Origin: Chamaecrista fasciculata
Lineage: Eukaryota; Streptophyta; Magnoliopsida; Fabales; Fabaceae
Length of the DNA stretch: 64,000 nucleotides
Assembly (NCBI GenBank): GCA_003254925.1
Contig: QANZ01044994.1
Span: 139,889-203,888, forward strand
Direction of reading: 5' to 3'
Shown here piece after piece: positions 26,151 through 42,863 of the stretch; within the stretch, counting starts at the first letter, position 1; each line of letters starts with the position of its first letter. Position numbers and translations under genes: made by a program. The notes under the pieces are model-generated. The model worked only from the letters and a program-made list of their open reading frames with translations. It did no database searches and was not told the DNA's origin.

Positions 26151-26186
26151 ATAGATATAAATATATATATATATATATATACTAGA

Positions 26187-26800
26187 GATTTTGTTTGTCC
26201 TAATTAACAAACACGCAAATATGTATGTAAAATTTTAATTATACAAAATTTTAGAAATATATATATATATATATATTTTGAAAGACCAACTACCAGAAGG
26301 CTACTCAGATGTTTTGTTTGTCCTAATTAACAAACACGCAAATATGTATGTAAAATTTTAATTATACAAAATTTTAGAAATATATATATATATATATATT
26401 TTGAAAGACCAACTACCAGAAGGCTACTCAGATGTTTTGTTTGTCCTAATTAACAAACACGCAAATATGTATGTAAAATTTTAATTATACAAAATTTTAG
26501 AAATATATATATATATATATATTTTGAAAGACCAACTACCAGAAGGCTACTCAGATGTTTTGTTTGTCCTAATTAACAAACACGCAAATATGTATGTAAA
26601 ATTTTAATTATACAAAATTTTAGAAATATATATATATATATATATTTTGAAAGACCAACTACCAGAAGGCTACTCAGATGTTTTGTTTGTCCTAATTAAC
26701 AAACACGCAAATATGTATGTAAAATTTTAATTATACAAAATTTTAGAAATATATATATATATATATATTGAAAGACCAACTACCAGAAGGCTACTCAGAT
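26187..26800. repeat. Tandem array, five copies of a 123-bp unit
   Basis: TTGTTTGTCCTAATTAAC recurs at 26191, 26314, 26437, 26560 and 26683, an exact 123-bp period. The last unit differs slightly by a shorter TA tract. Each unit holds a hairpin sequence (TTGTTTGTCC-TAATT-AACAAACACG), a (TA)n tract and GACCAACTACCAGAAGG. The array begins at an ACTAGAGA... sequence that matches the minus-strand 3' end of the Helitrons next door, so the unit seems to have grown out of a Helitron terminus. Confidence 0.92.
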
Positions 26801-29800
26801 ATATATTATAGTATAGATAATTAGATATATATATATATATATATATTACAAAAAATTAAATAAAACAATGAAAAGCTTAAAACTTTATGAAAATTTAAAA
26901 ATATCTTTTTTAATCTGAAGATATATATATATATATAATATAAAGATTATAAGTAATTTTTGCACTTAAAAAATTTGTCTAAATATTTTATTTATAATTT
27001 CTAAGTAATATATATATATATATATAAGCCTAGAGAATTTACTAATAATTGTGACAGAATGAAGCTAGGGACTAATTAATGATGTAACAATAATTTATAA
27101 TACATAATTTTAAATTAATAGAAACCAAACTTCAAAAATCAAACTATAGTATATTATATGTCTGAGGAGTTTTTGGTAGTCGGTCATTCAAAACTATAGT
27201 ATAAAATAAATTATTTTAATTTTTAAATATAATACATTAAAATATATATTAATAAAAATAAAAACTCAGCCCCACGTTTCCCTCCCACGTTCATCTCCAT
27301 CTCATATATATATGTACGCTTCCTTGTTTTTTTTTCGGTAAGTACATGTAGCTTCCTTACAAATGGCTTATCATTAGGCCCTTTTTTTTTTGTTTTAATT
27401 CAAAATCTTACACAATATTAAAATCACAATATCATCCCCATAATTTTTTTTTGTTTTCAATCATAAATATTATAAGAGTAATTTTCTTTGTATAAAAAAA
27501 AATGAACTTTTGATTTAAAATATAAATTTTATAATTTCTTTTTATATTACTCTTATTTTTTTTCTCTTTTCTTAATTTTAATGCACAATTTTTTATGTAT
27601 TTATATAAACTAATTTACCGATGTCATTGTTTTATATTCTTAACTAAATTATTTCAAATTTTACATAAATATCCCTTAGTATATATATGTGTGTTGTCTT
27701 TTTTTTTAGGTACAATCAAGAGGCTAAAAAAAAGCTAATATATTACCTATATTAATCCTAGTCAAAGTTGAAACCAATAATGGAAGCAAAGTAAATGGAT
27801 GAGGCCACGAGTGCCCTAATTATATATTGACATGTGTTCGTACCATGCAAGTATATATTCCATAGATTCTCTTATTCTTTTTCTTTTCTTTCTTCTTTAC
27901 ATATCCTCCTCTCTTTTTGGCATATAATTGTTCATTTATGGCATGACAACGGACATGCTCTCCAAAATTTTTTTCACTATCATCTTATTATTTGTACTTT
28001 TCTCTCTTATTTAATATTATAAGTGTCTCATAGACCAATCTATAATCAGTCTATTTATGAACCACGTAACTATAGTTTATGGATTCCTCATTTCACTAAA
28101 TAATGAGAGTTAGAATTTTTTTCTTTGAGTATATAAGATCATGTAATAGATTAATTATTACTCTCGATGGATACTCAAATTTAGACTATATATGTATATA
28201 TTCATGTCCATATACTTCAGTTAATATTGATGGTTCCAATTAGACCAAAAAAAAAATAGTTGTTAAGAATACGTAACTCATATATAATAATTGAATTTGA
28301 AACGAGAGAGATATGATCGATCAACTTTACCTGTTTGATACGAAATGAGTGGTCTACTTTAAAAGCTCAATTTGACTTAGTTTGTTGACAGCCCCAATGA
28401 ACAAAAAAAAAAATGACTTGTTAAAAAGTAACAAGTAGCTTGAAATCCGTCGTATTTGAACTTAAAACGAAAAAGATATATAACCACATTTAGTCATTGA
28501 GACTAAGAAGTAAAACTTTTGAAAAATTTAGAGAATCAATAATATTGTAACAATAAAAGATAAATGGCTAGATTGTAACTTACCTGAAAGATAAGAACCA
28601 TAACCAAAATTACACTGACCTCTATATTATTTTTTTAAATGTAAGATGATTATATAATCTCTCATCCTTTTAAATTAACCCATTTCAACACTGAGGTTGA
28701 CTATGATTATCAAAAATATTATTTCGCTCATATATATATATATATATATTCAACATCACAAAGAAAGAAACCCAGAAAAATATCTAATAATAATAGAATA
28801 CATAATTTAAGTATGACTTTTCTATCGACTATATTAGTTAATCGAAACGTACAATGTGGCAATTCCCATTTAAATAAAACTAACTTGCATGAAACAAGCA
28901 ATGCATCAAATAATATAATTATAATAACAAGTAGTTCCTATATAGTGAAAGATGAAAGTGAAATACAAATAATTTATGTTCACACTTATTGCAACACCAT
29001 GTACCAAAAAATGTACGTATATATATATAATACACAATAGATTAATATATATTTTTTATTATGTTTCAAATGAGTAAAAATATAAAAGTATAATAATAGA
29101 TCCCACTTTTGAAAGCATGCTCTAATAATAGATCCCACTTTTGAAAGCATGCTCTAACAGTATAAGAAATCTTCGACATTGAGGAACACATCATGTGTTG
29201 ATATAGCCATCGTTTTCCTTATTCAATCATTATTCATTTCCCATTATTAATATCTTTCCATTTATTTATTTTAGTATATAGAACTTCGAGATTTTTTAGT
29301 TGTTCCATTCTTTTTCTAAATTTTAATGTTATTTTATTTTTCCGTAAATTTTAATGTTATTTTCAATCATCTAATTAAGGAATAGCAACATATATAGTCA
29401 ACTATAAAAGTAAAAGAACAAAATCGTCCCATTGTTCGGAAAGTGTAACCAAAGATTTGTGGGAATAAAAGGACTATGTATAGCTAGGAATATATAATGA
29501 ATTTTCTATTTCTCTTTTGTTAAAATTAAAGAGGATTTTATTCACATTCGGTGTATTCTTGATTTTTCTCACACGTGAATATGGACAACTAGTGAAGCAT
29601 TTGGGTCATTTTATCATAATGGAAGAACCGAAAGTCAACTTTATATTAAGGGGAGGGGGAGAATAACTAAATGGGTCGGCTTCGATAAATCTCTGGTCTT
29701 TTAAATTTTATGGAAGCTTTAATTTAGTCCCTTTAAAGGCTTTACTCAATTTTTTTAAATAATCCAAACATTTCCCTTTATTATATGTCATATATATATA

Positions 29801-32800
29801 TTATCATTTTTTATTGTTTGTTATGTTAAAATCATAACAAAATAATTTTATATTCTAAATCTTATTAATATATGTTATAGTATTTGTCTCTCACATGGTG
29901 ATACACTTTCAAAATGAAGTGTTTATACTTGATAGCTACAATAAATATTTAGTAGGAAGCTTTATCATTCTTATAGTCCTATTTGACTCAAATGAGATTT
30001 TTTAGTGTCCGTCGAATATTATGGATAAAGTACAAGTAGTAAAAATTACAAATTTTATTAGATATTTAGTGGGTATAGATATTGTCTCAACTATCATATA
30101 TCCGTCCAAAATGAATAAATTGTTAGAGTATCCGATATCTAACACTATAACATAATTTTATTATTTCTTACTTATTTGATTTTATATTTTATATTTAATT
30201 AATTTATTTTAGTTGATGAATATATATTATATGTTAGATATATATATATATGTATATATTAGGTATATAAGAATTTTTAAATTAATATATTCTTTCCTAA
30301 ATCGATTATTTTTTAATATTAATTTAATTTTTAAATTATAAAATTATGAGAAATAAAAACAATTAATTTAATTTTTTAGTGAATATGTATACTAATAAAT
30401 TACTAACTCAATTTTCATAAAAAATGATGCAATTCTAAATTTTATTGATATTAAATTCAATAAGTTCATATAAGAAAATAATATTTGTCATTAATTTTAC
30501 ATTAATATCTTAATAAAATGACAATATTAATTGTAATTCTATATTTAATTATTAAATTTTATAAGTTTATTTTTTGAAGACTAAATTAAAGTATATATAT
30601 TTTTTTAGAAATTAATTCTTAACTTTCTCTAGTAGTTACTCTTAATTTGACTACTGGGAATTTGACTATTTGACCTCCTAATTCTTTCACTAAAGTATTT
30701 TTGGTTGGAGCCATATGTCTTCCTTGAATGGAAAGAAAAGTACCAAAAAATGCATGAAATCGAATTAGTCAAGATTTTCATACTATTGGTCAACTATATG
30801 CTTTGATTAATGATTTTATCACTACCAAGATTAGATTCTTTCTTCTAAGACAAGGAATTCATTTTTACTATTTTTTCATTGAAATAATTTTTTTATATTA
30901 CTATTCCTTTTATTATTTGGTAAAAAAGGCCAAACAAAAACATCCTAAAAATTTATGAGCAAGACAAGCCCACAGCATCATTAAACAAAATCAACCTAAT
31001 ACACTCAAGAAAATTATATCATAAAATAACATCAAAGATGCAAGACAATTAGTGTATACTACAATATTTACCAAAAATCTCATGCATGGGCAACTTCCAC
31101 TTTGATCCTAAAATTATTCTTTATGTTTTTCAACATCCACTTCCACACACTAAATTGCAATTTATTATTGAATAGAAATCAATAAATATACTTTCAAAAT
31201 CCACACATTAAATCGTAATTTAAAAAAAAGATATATAAAAACTAAAAAAAAAGTTTATTCTTTGAACAATAGAATCTATCTTTTTTTCCAAAAAACGAAA
31301 AGGAGAGTAAAAGATTGGAATGAAGCATGAAAGGGAACATCCTAAAGACCTAAACAATGTAGCATAGTACTCTTTTCCTTTTTTTTTTTTGGGTACAAGT
31401 AGCATAGTACTTTCGTGTAGCCTATGCCAAGTCCAATCCAACCTTGGAGAAGGATAAGAAGGAATCTAGATTTGTCACATAATTGAATCTCAACATTATA
31501 AAATATAATTTCCTTACTCAAATTTCAACCATGGCAATGCTTCCATTTATGTTAAATGGCTATAATTTTAGTACTTAACTCCATAATGCAACAATAATTG
31601 TACCAAACCAAAAGTCATATCTAATTAATTACCAAATTAGCACATGTTATAATTGAAGAAAAATCTATGCGAGAAGTATTTTTTTTTTATATTTTACATA
31701 GAAGTCTCTAAATTTTTCATAGATTTATATTTAAAATAAAAAAAATCACTTATGTATTCATTAAAATATTATTTTATTAACTAATATTCTAATAGTATCA
31801 TACCGTCTAATAAGGAATCCCCGAGCGATTAAATTGATTATAGCTGTTATAATCGTCTAGTCTTCTTTTATCTTAATATATACAATTTTTATTCTCTTTT
31901 ATCTTAAGTATGAAATTCATTCATTTTAAACTCACTGATATTTTATTTTCTCTCAAGAATCTTTTATTAATATAGGTATTGGAGTGGCGGAGGGAGATCA
32001 ACCCTCGTTGTGCCTTTTCTACAATTTACTCAATTATGTCCATCAGTGTAGTACTTGCACAAGTATAAATATGAGTACAAGATACGACAATTGTTAAAAA
32101 TTAAAAAAAATATAAATACAATATTGTTTTACAAAAATAAAAATATATTATAATATTTTAAAATTATCCAGAAGTATTCATATATAAAAAATAAATACGG
32201 GTATGACACTATTATTCGTGCTTTATAAATAACCATTTAACCCCAAACATTTGTTAGGGACCGAATTGATAAATAGATCATAAGAAATCCATATAAAACA
32301 ATATAATATTATCAATTAATTGATCTAAACATGTACCTCATTGAAAATTCCAGGATGTGACTACTTGCTCTCAACGTGACGAAGTTGTCTTGTATATTTT
32401 AATATAATCAAATCTAGGAAAATAATCTAAGATTAGTCATGTGTCTCAAGTGATTATGACGCCAATAATATTTTACTAACATTGATAATTCAAAAGGGAA
32501 AAGCTATGTTTTTTTAAAATATATTAGATATTACTTGTAAAATCAATTTACCAAAAGATTAGGTTTCTTTTAACCATAAAAATGATAGCGAGTATATATT
32601 ATTCAAGAGTATGATGAAAGTATCAATAATATACTTGAAATCTAAATTAGTTTAAGTAGAAATTCAATTAGAAAAGACTTATTTAAAAAATAATTTTGAA
32701 AGAAGACTACTCTCAATTTAAGATTTGAATGTTGTCTAGATCAATTTAAGAAGAATTAGTTATCATTCATCAAGCGTGCTATATATCAAGACATTCAACT

Positions 32801-33001
32801 ATGTATTCAGGTATTGAATTATATTGTTTTTCTACAATATTTTTTGTTTTCTAGATGTAGACTTTTTTCTGTGAGAAAATACGTCTAAAACTCACCCAAT
32901 TAAATTCATTTAGATAGGAATCAGATTTATATAATTTTTTAAGTTTTAATAATTAAACCCGGCTATCATTTAAGTTTTTGCTAATCAATCTAATAATAAA
33001 T
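26801..33001. other. 6-kb gene-poor AT-rich region
   Basis: No convincing gene. ORFs of 60-75 codons here (for example near 27834, 28813 and 31220) have no recognisable product and lie in low-complexity sequence. A Helitron-like start (TATAGTATATTATATGTCTG) is visible at about 27146. A perfect tandem duplication of 32 bp (TAATAATAGATCCCAC... ending GCATGCTC) is at 29091-29154. Confidence 0.5.
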
Positions 33002-34071
33002 AGGACAAAGTCCTATTTTGATCCCCAGTTATGTTCAGTGTTCTAAATTGGTCCCGCAGTTATTTTTCGTTCCATATTGGTCCCCCAGTCATGCAAAATT
33101 TGACAAAGTTGGTTCGTCTAACAATTTCCATCAATTTTTTCGTTAAAAAAAAAGATAAAATTGATTTTTAACTCCTAAAAGTTTAAATTTTTTGCATCAA
33201 GGATCTTTTTCTCTATAATAGAACCAAAATGTAAGAAAGAAGAAATATATGGGGGTTTTAATTTATTTTACACAAAAAAACACAACTAGGTCTCTATCTC
33301 GTGTCTCTCTCTCTTCATCTGCCAAAAGTTTCAACACCAAAATTAAAGAAGCTGCATCGTCCTTTCAACCTCTCGCCGGCGCCAGAGACGGTAACGGTGA
33401 CGGCGATGGCAACGGATCTCATCGCGCGTGAGATTGTTGAAGATGCCTGATCCAATCCCAGGGTGTTCTTTGAACACGCGTTCTACCAGATTCAATTCGC
33501 CCAAGAAGTAAGAATCCGCGCATTGTTTGAAGGTTGTAATCCACGTTGGGATCTCTCTCTCTAATGATTCCCAATGCATCTTCTGAATCTCGTCGATGTT
33601 GATTTTCTCGAACCCTAGCTTTTGCAATCTCTCATCCAATGCCTGCCTCCTTGATATTACATAAACTCAGCAACTTCACGAGTTTTGAAATCCAATTCAC
33701 AGATTCGAGGATCATAGAATCTTCCTCTGGAACCACACGCCATCATCGCCTACCTAGAGAGAGAGACGAGATAGAGAGACGAGGTTGTGTTTTTTTGTGT
33801 AAAATAAACTAAAACTCTCATGTATTTCTTCTTTTTTACATTTTGGTTTTATTATAGAGAAAAAAGGTTCTTAATGCAAAAAATTCTAACTTTTAGGAGT
33901 TAAAAATCAATTTTATCTTCTTCTTTTTTTAACGAAAAAATGGATGAAAACTGTTAGAGGGATCAATTTTGTCAAATTTTACATAACTGGAGTCCAATAT
34001 GGAACGAAAAATAACTAAAAGACTAATTTGAAACACTGAGGATAACTGAGAGACCAAATAGAACTTTGGCC
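33002..34071. mobile_element. Foldback (Pack-type) element carrying an EXO70 fragment
   Basis: Arms of about 280-300 bp are inverted copies: left AGGACAAAGTCCTATTTTG, right (complement) AGGCCAAAGTTCTATTTGG. They extend inward to CACAAAAAAACACAACTAGG and its partner CGAGGTTGTGTTTTTTTGTG. An 8-bp direct repeat TAATAAAT flanks it (32994-33001 and 34072-34079); a ninth base mismatches. The middle, about 33300-33770, is GC-richer and holds coding-like sequence on the minus strand. A solo arm is at 23133-23413. Confidence 0.8.
33424..33645 (-). pseudogene. Captured EXO70 (exocyst subunit) fragment
   Basis: About 73 codons that read like the conserved N-terminal half of the plant EXO70 core domain: LGFEKINIDEIQKMHWESLE, then IPTWITTF, ERVF and IFNNLTR. 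In EXO70 proteins the equivalent is an 'LGxEKLSIxDVQKMxWExLE ... I..WI' stretch followed by a SIF..L.R segment. It has no start of its own, stops matching after NNLTR, and lies inside the arms of a foldback transposon, so it is a transduplicated fragment, not an EXO70 gene. Confidence 0.7.
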
Positions 34072-34746
34072 TAATAAATAAGTATAAACTTGGTATACTT
34101 TTTTCTAGAGTAAATATCACATGTTCTCACCATTTTTTATAATTATTTCTAGAAATATATTTTTTTTCTTAAAAAAAGAAGGTAACTCGTGCCCTCTATA
34201 CATAAATGTTTATAATTTTTGAAAAATTTAAAATATATATAACCTTAATAACATTTTTCATTCTATAATTAAATAATAATCTTTTTGTCAATCATCCAAT
34301 TAATCAATTTAATCTCTTTAATTTTTATCAATTTCACTTTTTATCTAAAAAAATAGAATTAGAATTTTTACAATTGTACTTGTTAAATTAAACTGTTGCC
34401 GTGACTGTTTTTATTTTCCTCTACTACTAACTTCACCTTCTTTATATAAATATATATGACTTTCAATCATATTTTATTATTATTGACTTATAATAAGAAA
34501 TTTTTTTTCATCAAAATTCAATATAAAAAAATTGTATAATCAAGTATATTTTCTTAAAAAAAATATATTTGCAAATTGATATAGGTTAGCTCGTCAACCC
34601 GTCTAACTCAACCCAAACTAACCTGCACTTAGAAAATTTCAGCACAAACCAATATGTTTTAAATCCAACCCAATCCACAAATATCCCTAGTAGGGTAAAC
34701 TTTAAACTATTTATTGACTCGAACAAGATAAATCTTTACTGAAATG

Positions 34747-35091
34747 CTAAGAAGCATGGACACTTCATTTTGAGGGCGTGTCGCTGTGTCGGACACGTGT
34801 CAGTGTCCGACACCCGTACGACACTGACACGACACATATTCATAAATTTTAAAATATAAATTAATTTTTTGTGGCTTTACCATGACATATAAGAGAAAAT
34901 AATAATACATATGACATATATTATGAATAAAACTTGTAATTTTTAAATTTTTCATTAAAAATTATGAATATTTAATTATTTATATATATAAATATATGAC
35001 GTGTCGTGTCGCATAATTTTGAGAGTTTAGCGTGTCGCTGTGTCCGTGTCAGTGTCGTGTCCCGTGTCCGTGTCAGTATCCATGCTTCTTA
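34747..35091. mobile_element. Mutator-type MITE in the GA2ox promoter, 345 bp
   Basis: Ends CTAAGAAGCATGGACAC and, complemented, TAAGAAGCATGGATACTGAC. Flanked by perfect ACTGAAATG at 34738-34746 and 35092-35100 (9 bp). Subterminal regions are rich in GTGTCNGTGTC repeats in both orientations; the middle is AT-rich. It sits about 200 bp upstream of the TATA box of the next gene. Confidence 0.87.
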
Positions 35092-35292
35092 ACTGAAATG
35101 ATTACACAAATAAGCAAAAGGAACTCGTAGTTTATCCTAATATCCTAATATAAAAGGGTTCTCGGCACATGTATCTATTAATATATATCTATCGTGGACA
35201 ACAATAAATATGCTCAAAATTTTAAAATTAGTCTATATGTAAAAGAAATGAGATGTATTTTCTAGGTTACCCTACCAACTTTTCTTTTTCAG

Positions 35293-35300
35293 TATAAATA
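35293..35300 (+). promoter_or_regulatory. TATA box of the gibberellin 2-oxidase gene
   Basis: TATAAATA followed by GG, about 200 bp before the start codon. Transcription should start near 35325. The leader contains a CT-rich tract (about 35435-35452), common in plant 5' UTRs. Confidence 0.65.
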
Positions 35301-35493
35301 GGCAAACAACCGACCCAATTCTGTTCTAAACCATCGATCCATCCTCTCTCTTGGCCCTTTCTTTCTCTGTGTTCAAACCCGTACTACTCAATCCTTTTCT
35401 TTTCTTTCGACCATTGAATCTCCCAAACCCCTTCTCTCTCTCTCTCTCTCTAAACCTCAAAAAACACCATCATCATCATAATCAAAAACAACA

Positions 35494-39470
<3,977 letters not shown>

Positions 39471-39481
39471 TATATATATTA

Positions 39482-39649
39482 TCTTATATTATATGGCTCC
39501 ACCTCTTTCTGGTCGTCCATGTTTAAAACTATAGTCTATGAAATTAAAAATAAGAAAAAATTTACTATTTGGTCTCTCTTTCTTTACTAAGTTAACAATT
39601 TAGTCCCTTATTTATTTTACATACACGGGCACGCAAAGCTAGCCCCTAG
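39482..39649 (+). mobile_element. Non-autonomous Helitron next to the GA2ox stop, 168 bp
   Basis: Starts TCTTATATTATATGGCTCC and ends ACGGGCACGCAAAGCTAGCCCCTAG before T. Same family as 19179-19358, opposite orientation. The terminal hairpin is shortened because the GTTAGGACACGC partner is partly lost. It begins 12 bp after the TAA, so the 3' UTR of the gene probably runs through it and it may supply the poly(A) region. Confidence 0.8.
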
Positions 39650-40215
39650 TGTATATATATATATATATATCAAACTATCAATGTATCAATTCCCGTAAGT
39701 ATGTATATGTGCGTCTCCCATTAATCAAATATATATTGCTAATTAATTACTATTCAATATTAATCAATTTTAACCACACACATAAAATATGCATGCATGC
39801 ATTGCATGTACACATCTCATTATCTCAGTTGATGTCTATTTATCTATGTCTATTTATGTTATGTACCTTTTCACAGTATCAAAAGCTTGTGGTGGTAGTT
39901 GCAAACTTGCAATTGGATATTTTGTACTTTTCTTTCTTTCTGGATATTTTTGTTTAAATTTTTATCCTATCAAAATTATCTATATATTTATTCACTTCAT
40001 TCATTATATTTTTTCTTCTCAAAATTTAACGTAATAAAAGATGAAAGATAATGATTGATTATTCTCTCTCTCTCTGAAACAAGAGTAGTAGATAAAAGGA
40101 GCATATTTAACGATGTTATATCACTGAATGATTTGACCATAAGTTGAATTTTATGATCTTTTGTAACAAATTAAAATTAGCTAATAGCACACAGCCTATG
40201 CACCCTGGCCTTAGT

Positions 40216-40490
40216 CCATAAATTACACACAAGGGCATTGTGATTTGGCCCATTTTTACATAGGGTCATGTGATTTAAAAAGTATTAAATAGACTTCATG
40301 TGGTTTGCTCCGTTAACAAAAAAGGTACTGCAGTATATTTTCGTCCAAAATTTGACGAAAATTTTGGCTAAAACACTATTTTAAGACTTTAGCTATTATT
40401 TTTTTTGCTTTGACTCCCTATTTGTATGAGATAAGAACTTCGACAAAAAAAAAAGTCTTATAGTAATAGTTAGGATCTTAAAATAGTATA
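40216..40490. repeat. Truncated arm of the 37642-38957 foldback family
   Basis: Matches the left arm of that element: AGGGTCATGTGATTTAAAAAG, CGTCCAAAATTTGACGAAAA, TGGCTAAAACACTATTTTAA and CTCCCTATTTGTATGAGA, then a fragment of the opposite arm (GTTAGGATCTTAAAATAGTA). Internal sequence and outer ends are lost. Confidence 0.7.
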
Positions 40491-41516
40491 CGAGAAAGAA
40501 TGTGTGGTTGGCTAGTGAAGGGATATTATTTATATGTATATATATATATATATATAAATCTTTAAATTTTTTTATTTTATATATATATAATGATGAGATC
40601 AGAAAGGTCAAGAAAATTGTGTTTTTATTCTTTTAATTTTTTCTTTTGAAGTAGTAAGTTATGATCAAATAATATAAAAAGATAATAGATATACTTGATA
40701 GGTTATTTATTTTATAAAAAATATTTGTATCTTTAAAGTAATAAATTTAAAATATATAATTTTTAGAGAAAAATTAAAAAATAATTACATAATATATATA
40801 TAATATAATACAAAATGTGTACATATATATATAATGAAATATGTTGATTATTATTATAAATAATAGGCTTCATTATAAATAATGGATATTCAAATTATTT
40901 GATGATTGTTGCTTTTAAACTTACATCTCAACGTATGGCTTTTATGTGGCAATTTAAACACTATTATTTGCTTTAATTTGGAGATTAAACATCATCATTT
41001 GCCTTCAATCCCATCGCAACGGTTTTCCTCCTTAATTCACTTTTAATCTCCTCATAATGCCATTAACATTTTCTAACGGCATGTAAAAAGTTTTCTAGCA
41101 TGCATGTGTTATATATATATATATATATATATATATGAATATTTGGGTTGCTTGGTGGTGATAGATACTGGAATAAGACTAAGTGTAAAATAGAGAGAGT
41201 AAAATTATTGTGTCTCTTGGGTAGAGAAAAGGTGTGGGAGTAGAGTCATGTCTATTTCTTTGTGTAGAAGTTGTAGACTCAAAAATGCGAGTATTTGACC
41301 GTTGTATCCTGGAGGTGACGCGTCCGTGTACCACTACACCGGGACAATAGATCAAGTTTCTACTCGTGGAGGGCGTGAATTACCTTAAAGAGAGCGAGAT
41401 ATCCGTGCCTCAGCCTAATACCACGCAGTCCGTTTTACTAACTTTTTTATTTCTTGTCTATTATTTTCTTATTTTCTCTTGTAGCCCCAACAAGTTTAAG
41501 GTAATTCAATTTTATC

Positions 41517-42509
41517 ATGGATGCTACAACCGAAAATAAGAGTGGAGTTGGTGATCTTAACAAGCCTTTCCATTTCAAAGGCGTTCATTTTAAGAGTAGG
41601 TGGAAAGGGAAGGTTTTGTTTTATCTTAATATGTTAAAAGTTTCCTATGTACTCACTGAAAAGAATCCGAAAAAAGTTTCTACTGATTCTATGAATGATG
41701 ACAAAAAGAAAGATCATGCTGAACAAATAGAAAAATGGGAGAGAGATGAGTTTAATTGTCGTTATTATTTACTTAATTGCTTGGCTGACGAATTTTATGA
41801 TTACTATGAGAAATCATATGAAACTGCCAAAAAGATTTGGAAAGCCTTGCAGAAAAAATATGACACTGAAGAAGCAGGTGTGAAGAAGTATGCGGCAAAC
41901 CGGTTCTTTCGCTATCAAATGGTGGGTGACAAATCCGTGGTGGAGCAAACTCAAGAGTTTCAGATGTTAGCTCATGAAGTGCGTTCTGAAGGAATAGAGT
42001 TTAAAGATGATCTAATTGTGGCTGACATTATTGATAAATTACCTCAATCATGGAAAGAGTTTCAGAAGACAATGAGACATAAGCAAAAGGAGACAAGTTT
42101 AGAAAGTCTTATCACAAGAATTCGCGTAGAAGAGGAGGCTAGAGGTCAAGATCTTCTTATGGAGCAAAATGAGGCTAGAGGTCAAGATCTCTTTGTGGAG
42201 CAAAATGTAAATGGAGACTATGCGATCAAGGTAAATGCTCTTGAGTCTAATTCTTCTTTGCCTCATAATCAAGAGTTGAAGTACAAGGCTCAGTTGAAGC
42301 CCATAAAGAAAGATATGAAAAATTCATTTAGAAAGAATTATAATAATTCAAGTGAGAAATCTCAACTTTCTTGTTTTGTATGTGGCAAAAAGGGTCATAT
42401 GGCGAGAAGTTGTAGATATCGAAATCGTGGTAATAATAATCCACAAGCTAGTAATGTTGAGGAGCCCTTGGTGGCTATGATAAGTGAGATCAATATGGTT
42501 GATGACTAG
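41517..42509 (+). CDS. gag: Retrotransposon Gag polyprotein (copia type)
   Basis: 330 codons. The UBN2-type gag core runs from about residue 20 ([20 protein letters not shown]) to about 200, with [14 protein letters not shown], and [16 protein letters not shown] as the family's 'LP.SW..F...' motif. A short repeat ([12 protein letters not shown] / [12 protein letters not shown]) lies near 210-235. One zinc knuckle, [14 protein letters not shown], is near 285-298. The frame ends in an in-frame TAG, and the protease sequence continues in the same frame. Confidence 0.9.
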   Translation: MDATTENKSGVGDLNKPFHFKGVHFKSRWKGKVLFYLNMLKVSYVLTEKNPKKVSTDSMNDDKKKDHAEQIEKWERDEFNCRYYLLNCLADEFYDYYEKSYETAKKIWKALQKKYDTEEAGVKKYAANRFFRYQMVGDKSVVEQTQEFQMLAHEVRSEGIEFKDDLIVADIIDKLPQSWKEFQKTMRHKQKETSLESLITRIRVEEEARGQDLLMEQNEARGQDLFVEQNVNGDYAIKVNALESNSSLPHNQELKYKAQLKPIKKDMKNSFRKNYNNSSEKSQLSCFVCGKKGHMARSCRYRNRGNNNPQASNVEEPLVAMISEINMVDD

Positions 42510-42863
42510 AAAGGATGGTGGGTGGATTCGGGTGCCACTAGGCATGTGTGTTGTGATCAAGATTGGTTCAAGGTGTACACACCTTATGAAAATCCAAAAG
42601 ACATTTTGCTTGGTGACTCTCATACCACTCAAATTTTGGGTGAAGGAAATGTGGAGTTAATCTTCACTTTTGGTCGTACTCTCATTCTTAAGAATGTACT
42701 CTACACTCCTAAGATGAGAAATAATCTTATGTCTGCCTTTCTACTCAATAAAGCTGGTTTCAAACAAACAATTGAATCTGATCAATATATCTTTACTAAA
42801 GGTGGAAACTTTGTAGGGAAAGGTTATGCTTGTGATGGAATGTTCAAATTAAATCTTGTATGA
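42510..42863 (+). pseudogene. Truncated retrotransposon pol: protease and GAG-pre-integrase start
   Basis: Same frame as gag, directly after the TAG. Begins KGWWVDSGATRHVC, where DSGA is the aspartic protease active site of copia elements, followed by ILGEGNVELIF and LKNVLYTPKMRNNLMS, the usual copia protease order. It ends in a stop after GYACDGMFKLNLV, at the place where GAG-pre-integrase would begin. The remaining pol domains are deleted; only a short open stretch (about 42856-43047) follows. Confidence 0.85.

Noticed and set aside
26187-26800. CRISPR-like array
   Set aside because: The 123-bp units are contiguous with no unique spacers, and this is plant nuclear DNA; it is a simple tandem repeat.
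42348-42632. Minus-strand 94-codon ORF
   Set aside because: Shadow of the gag/protease region.
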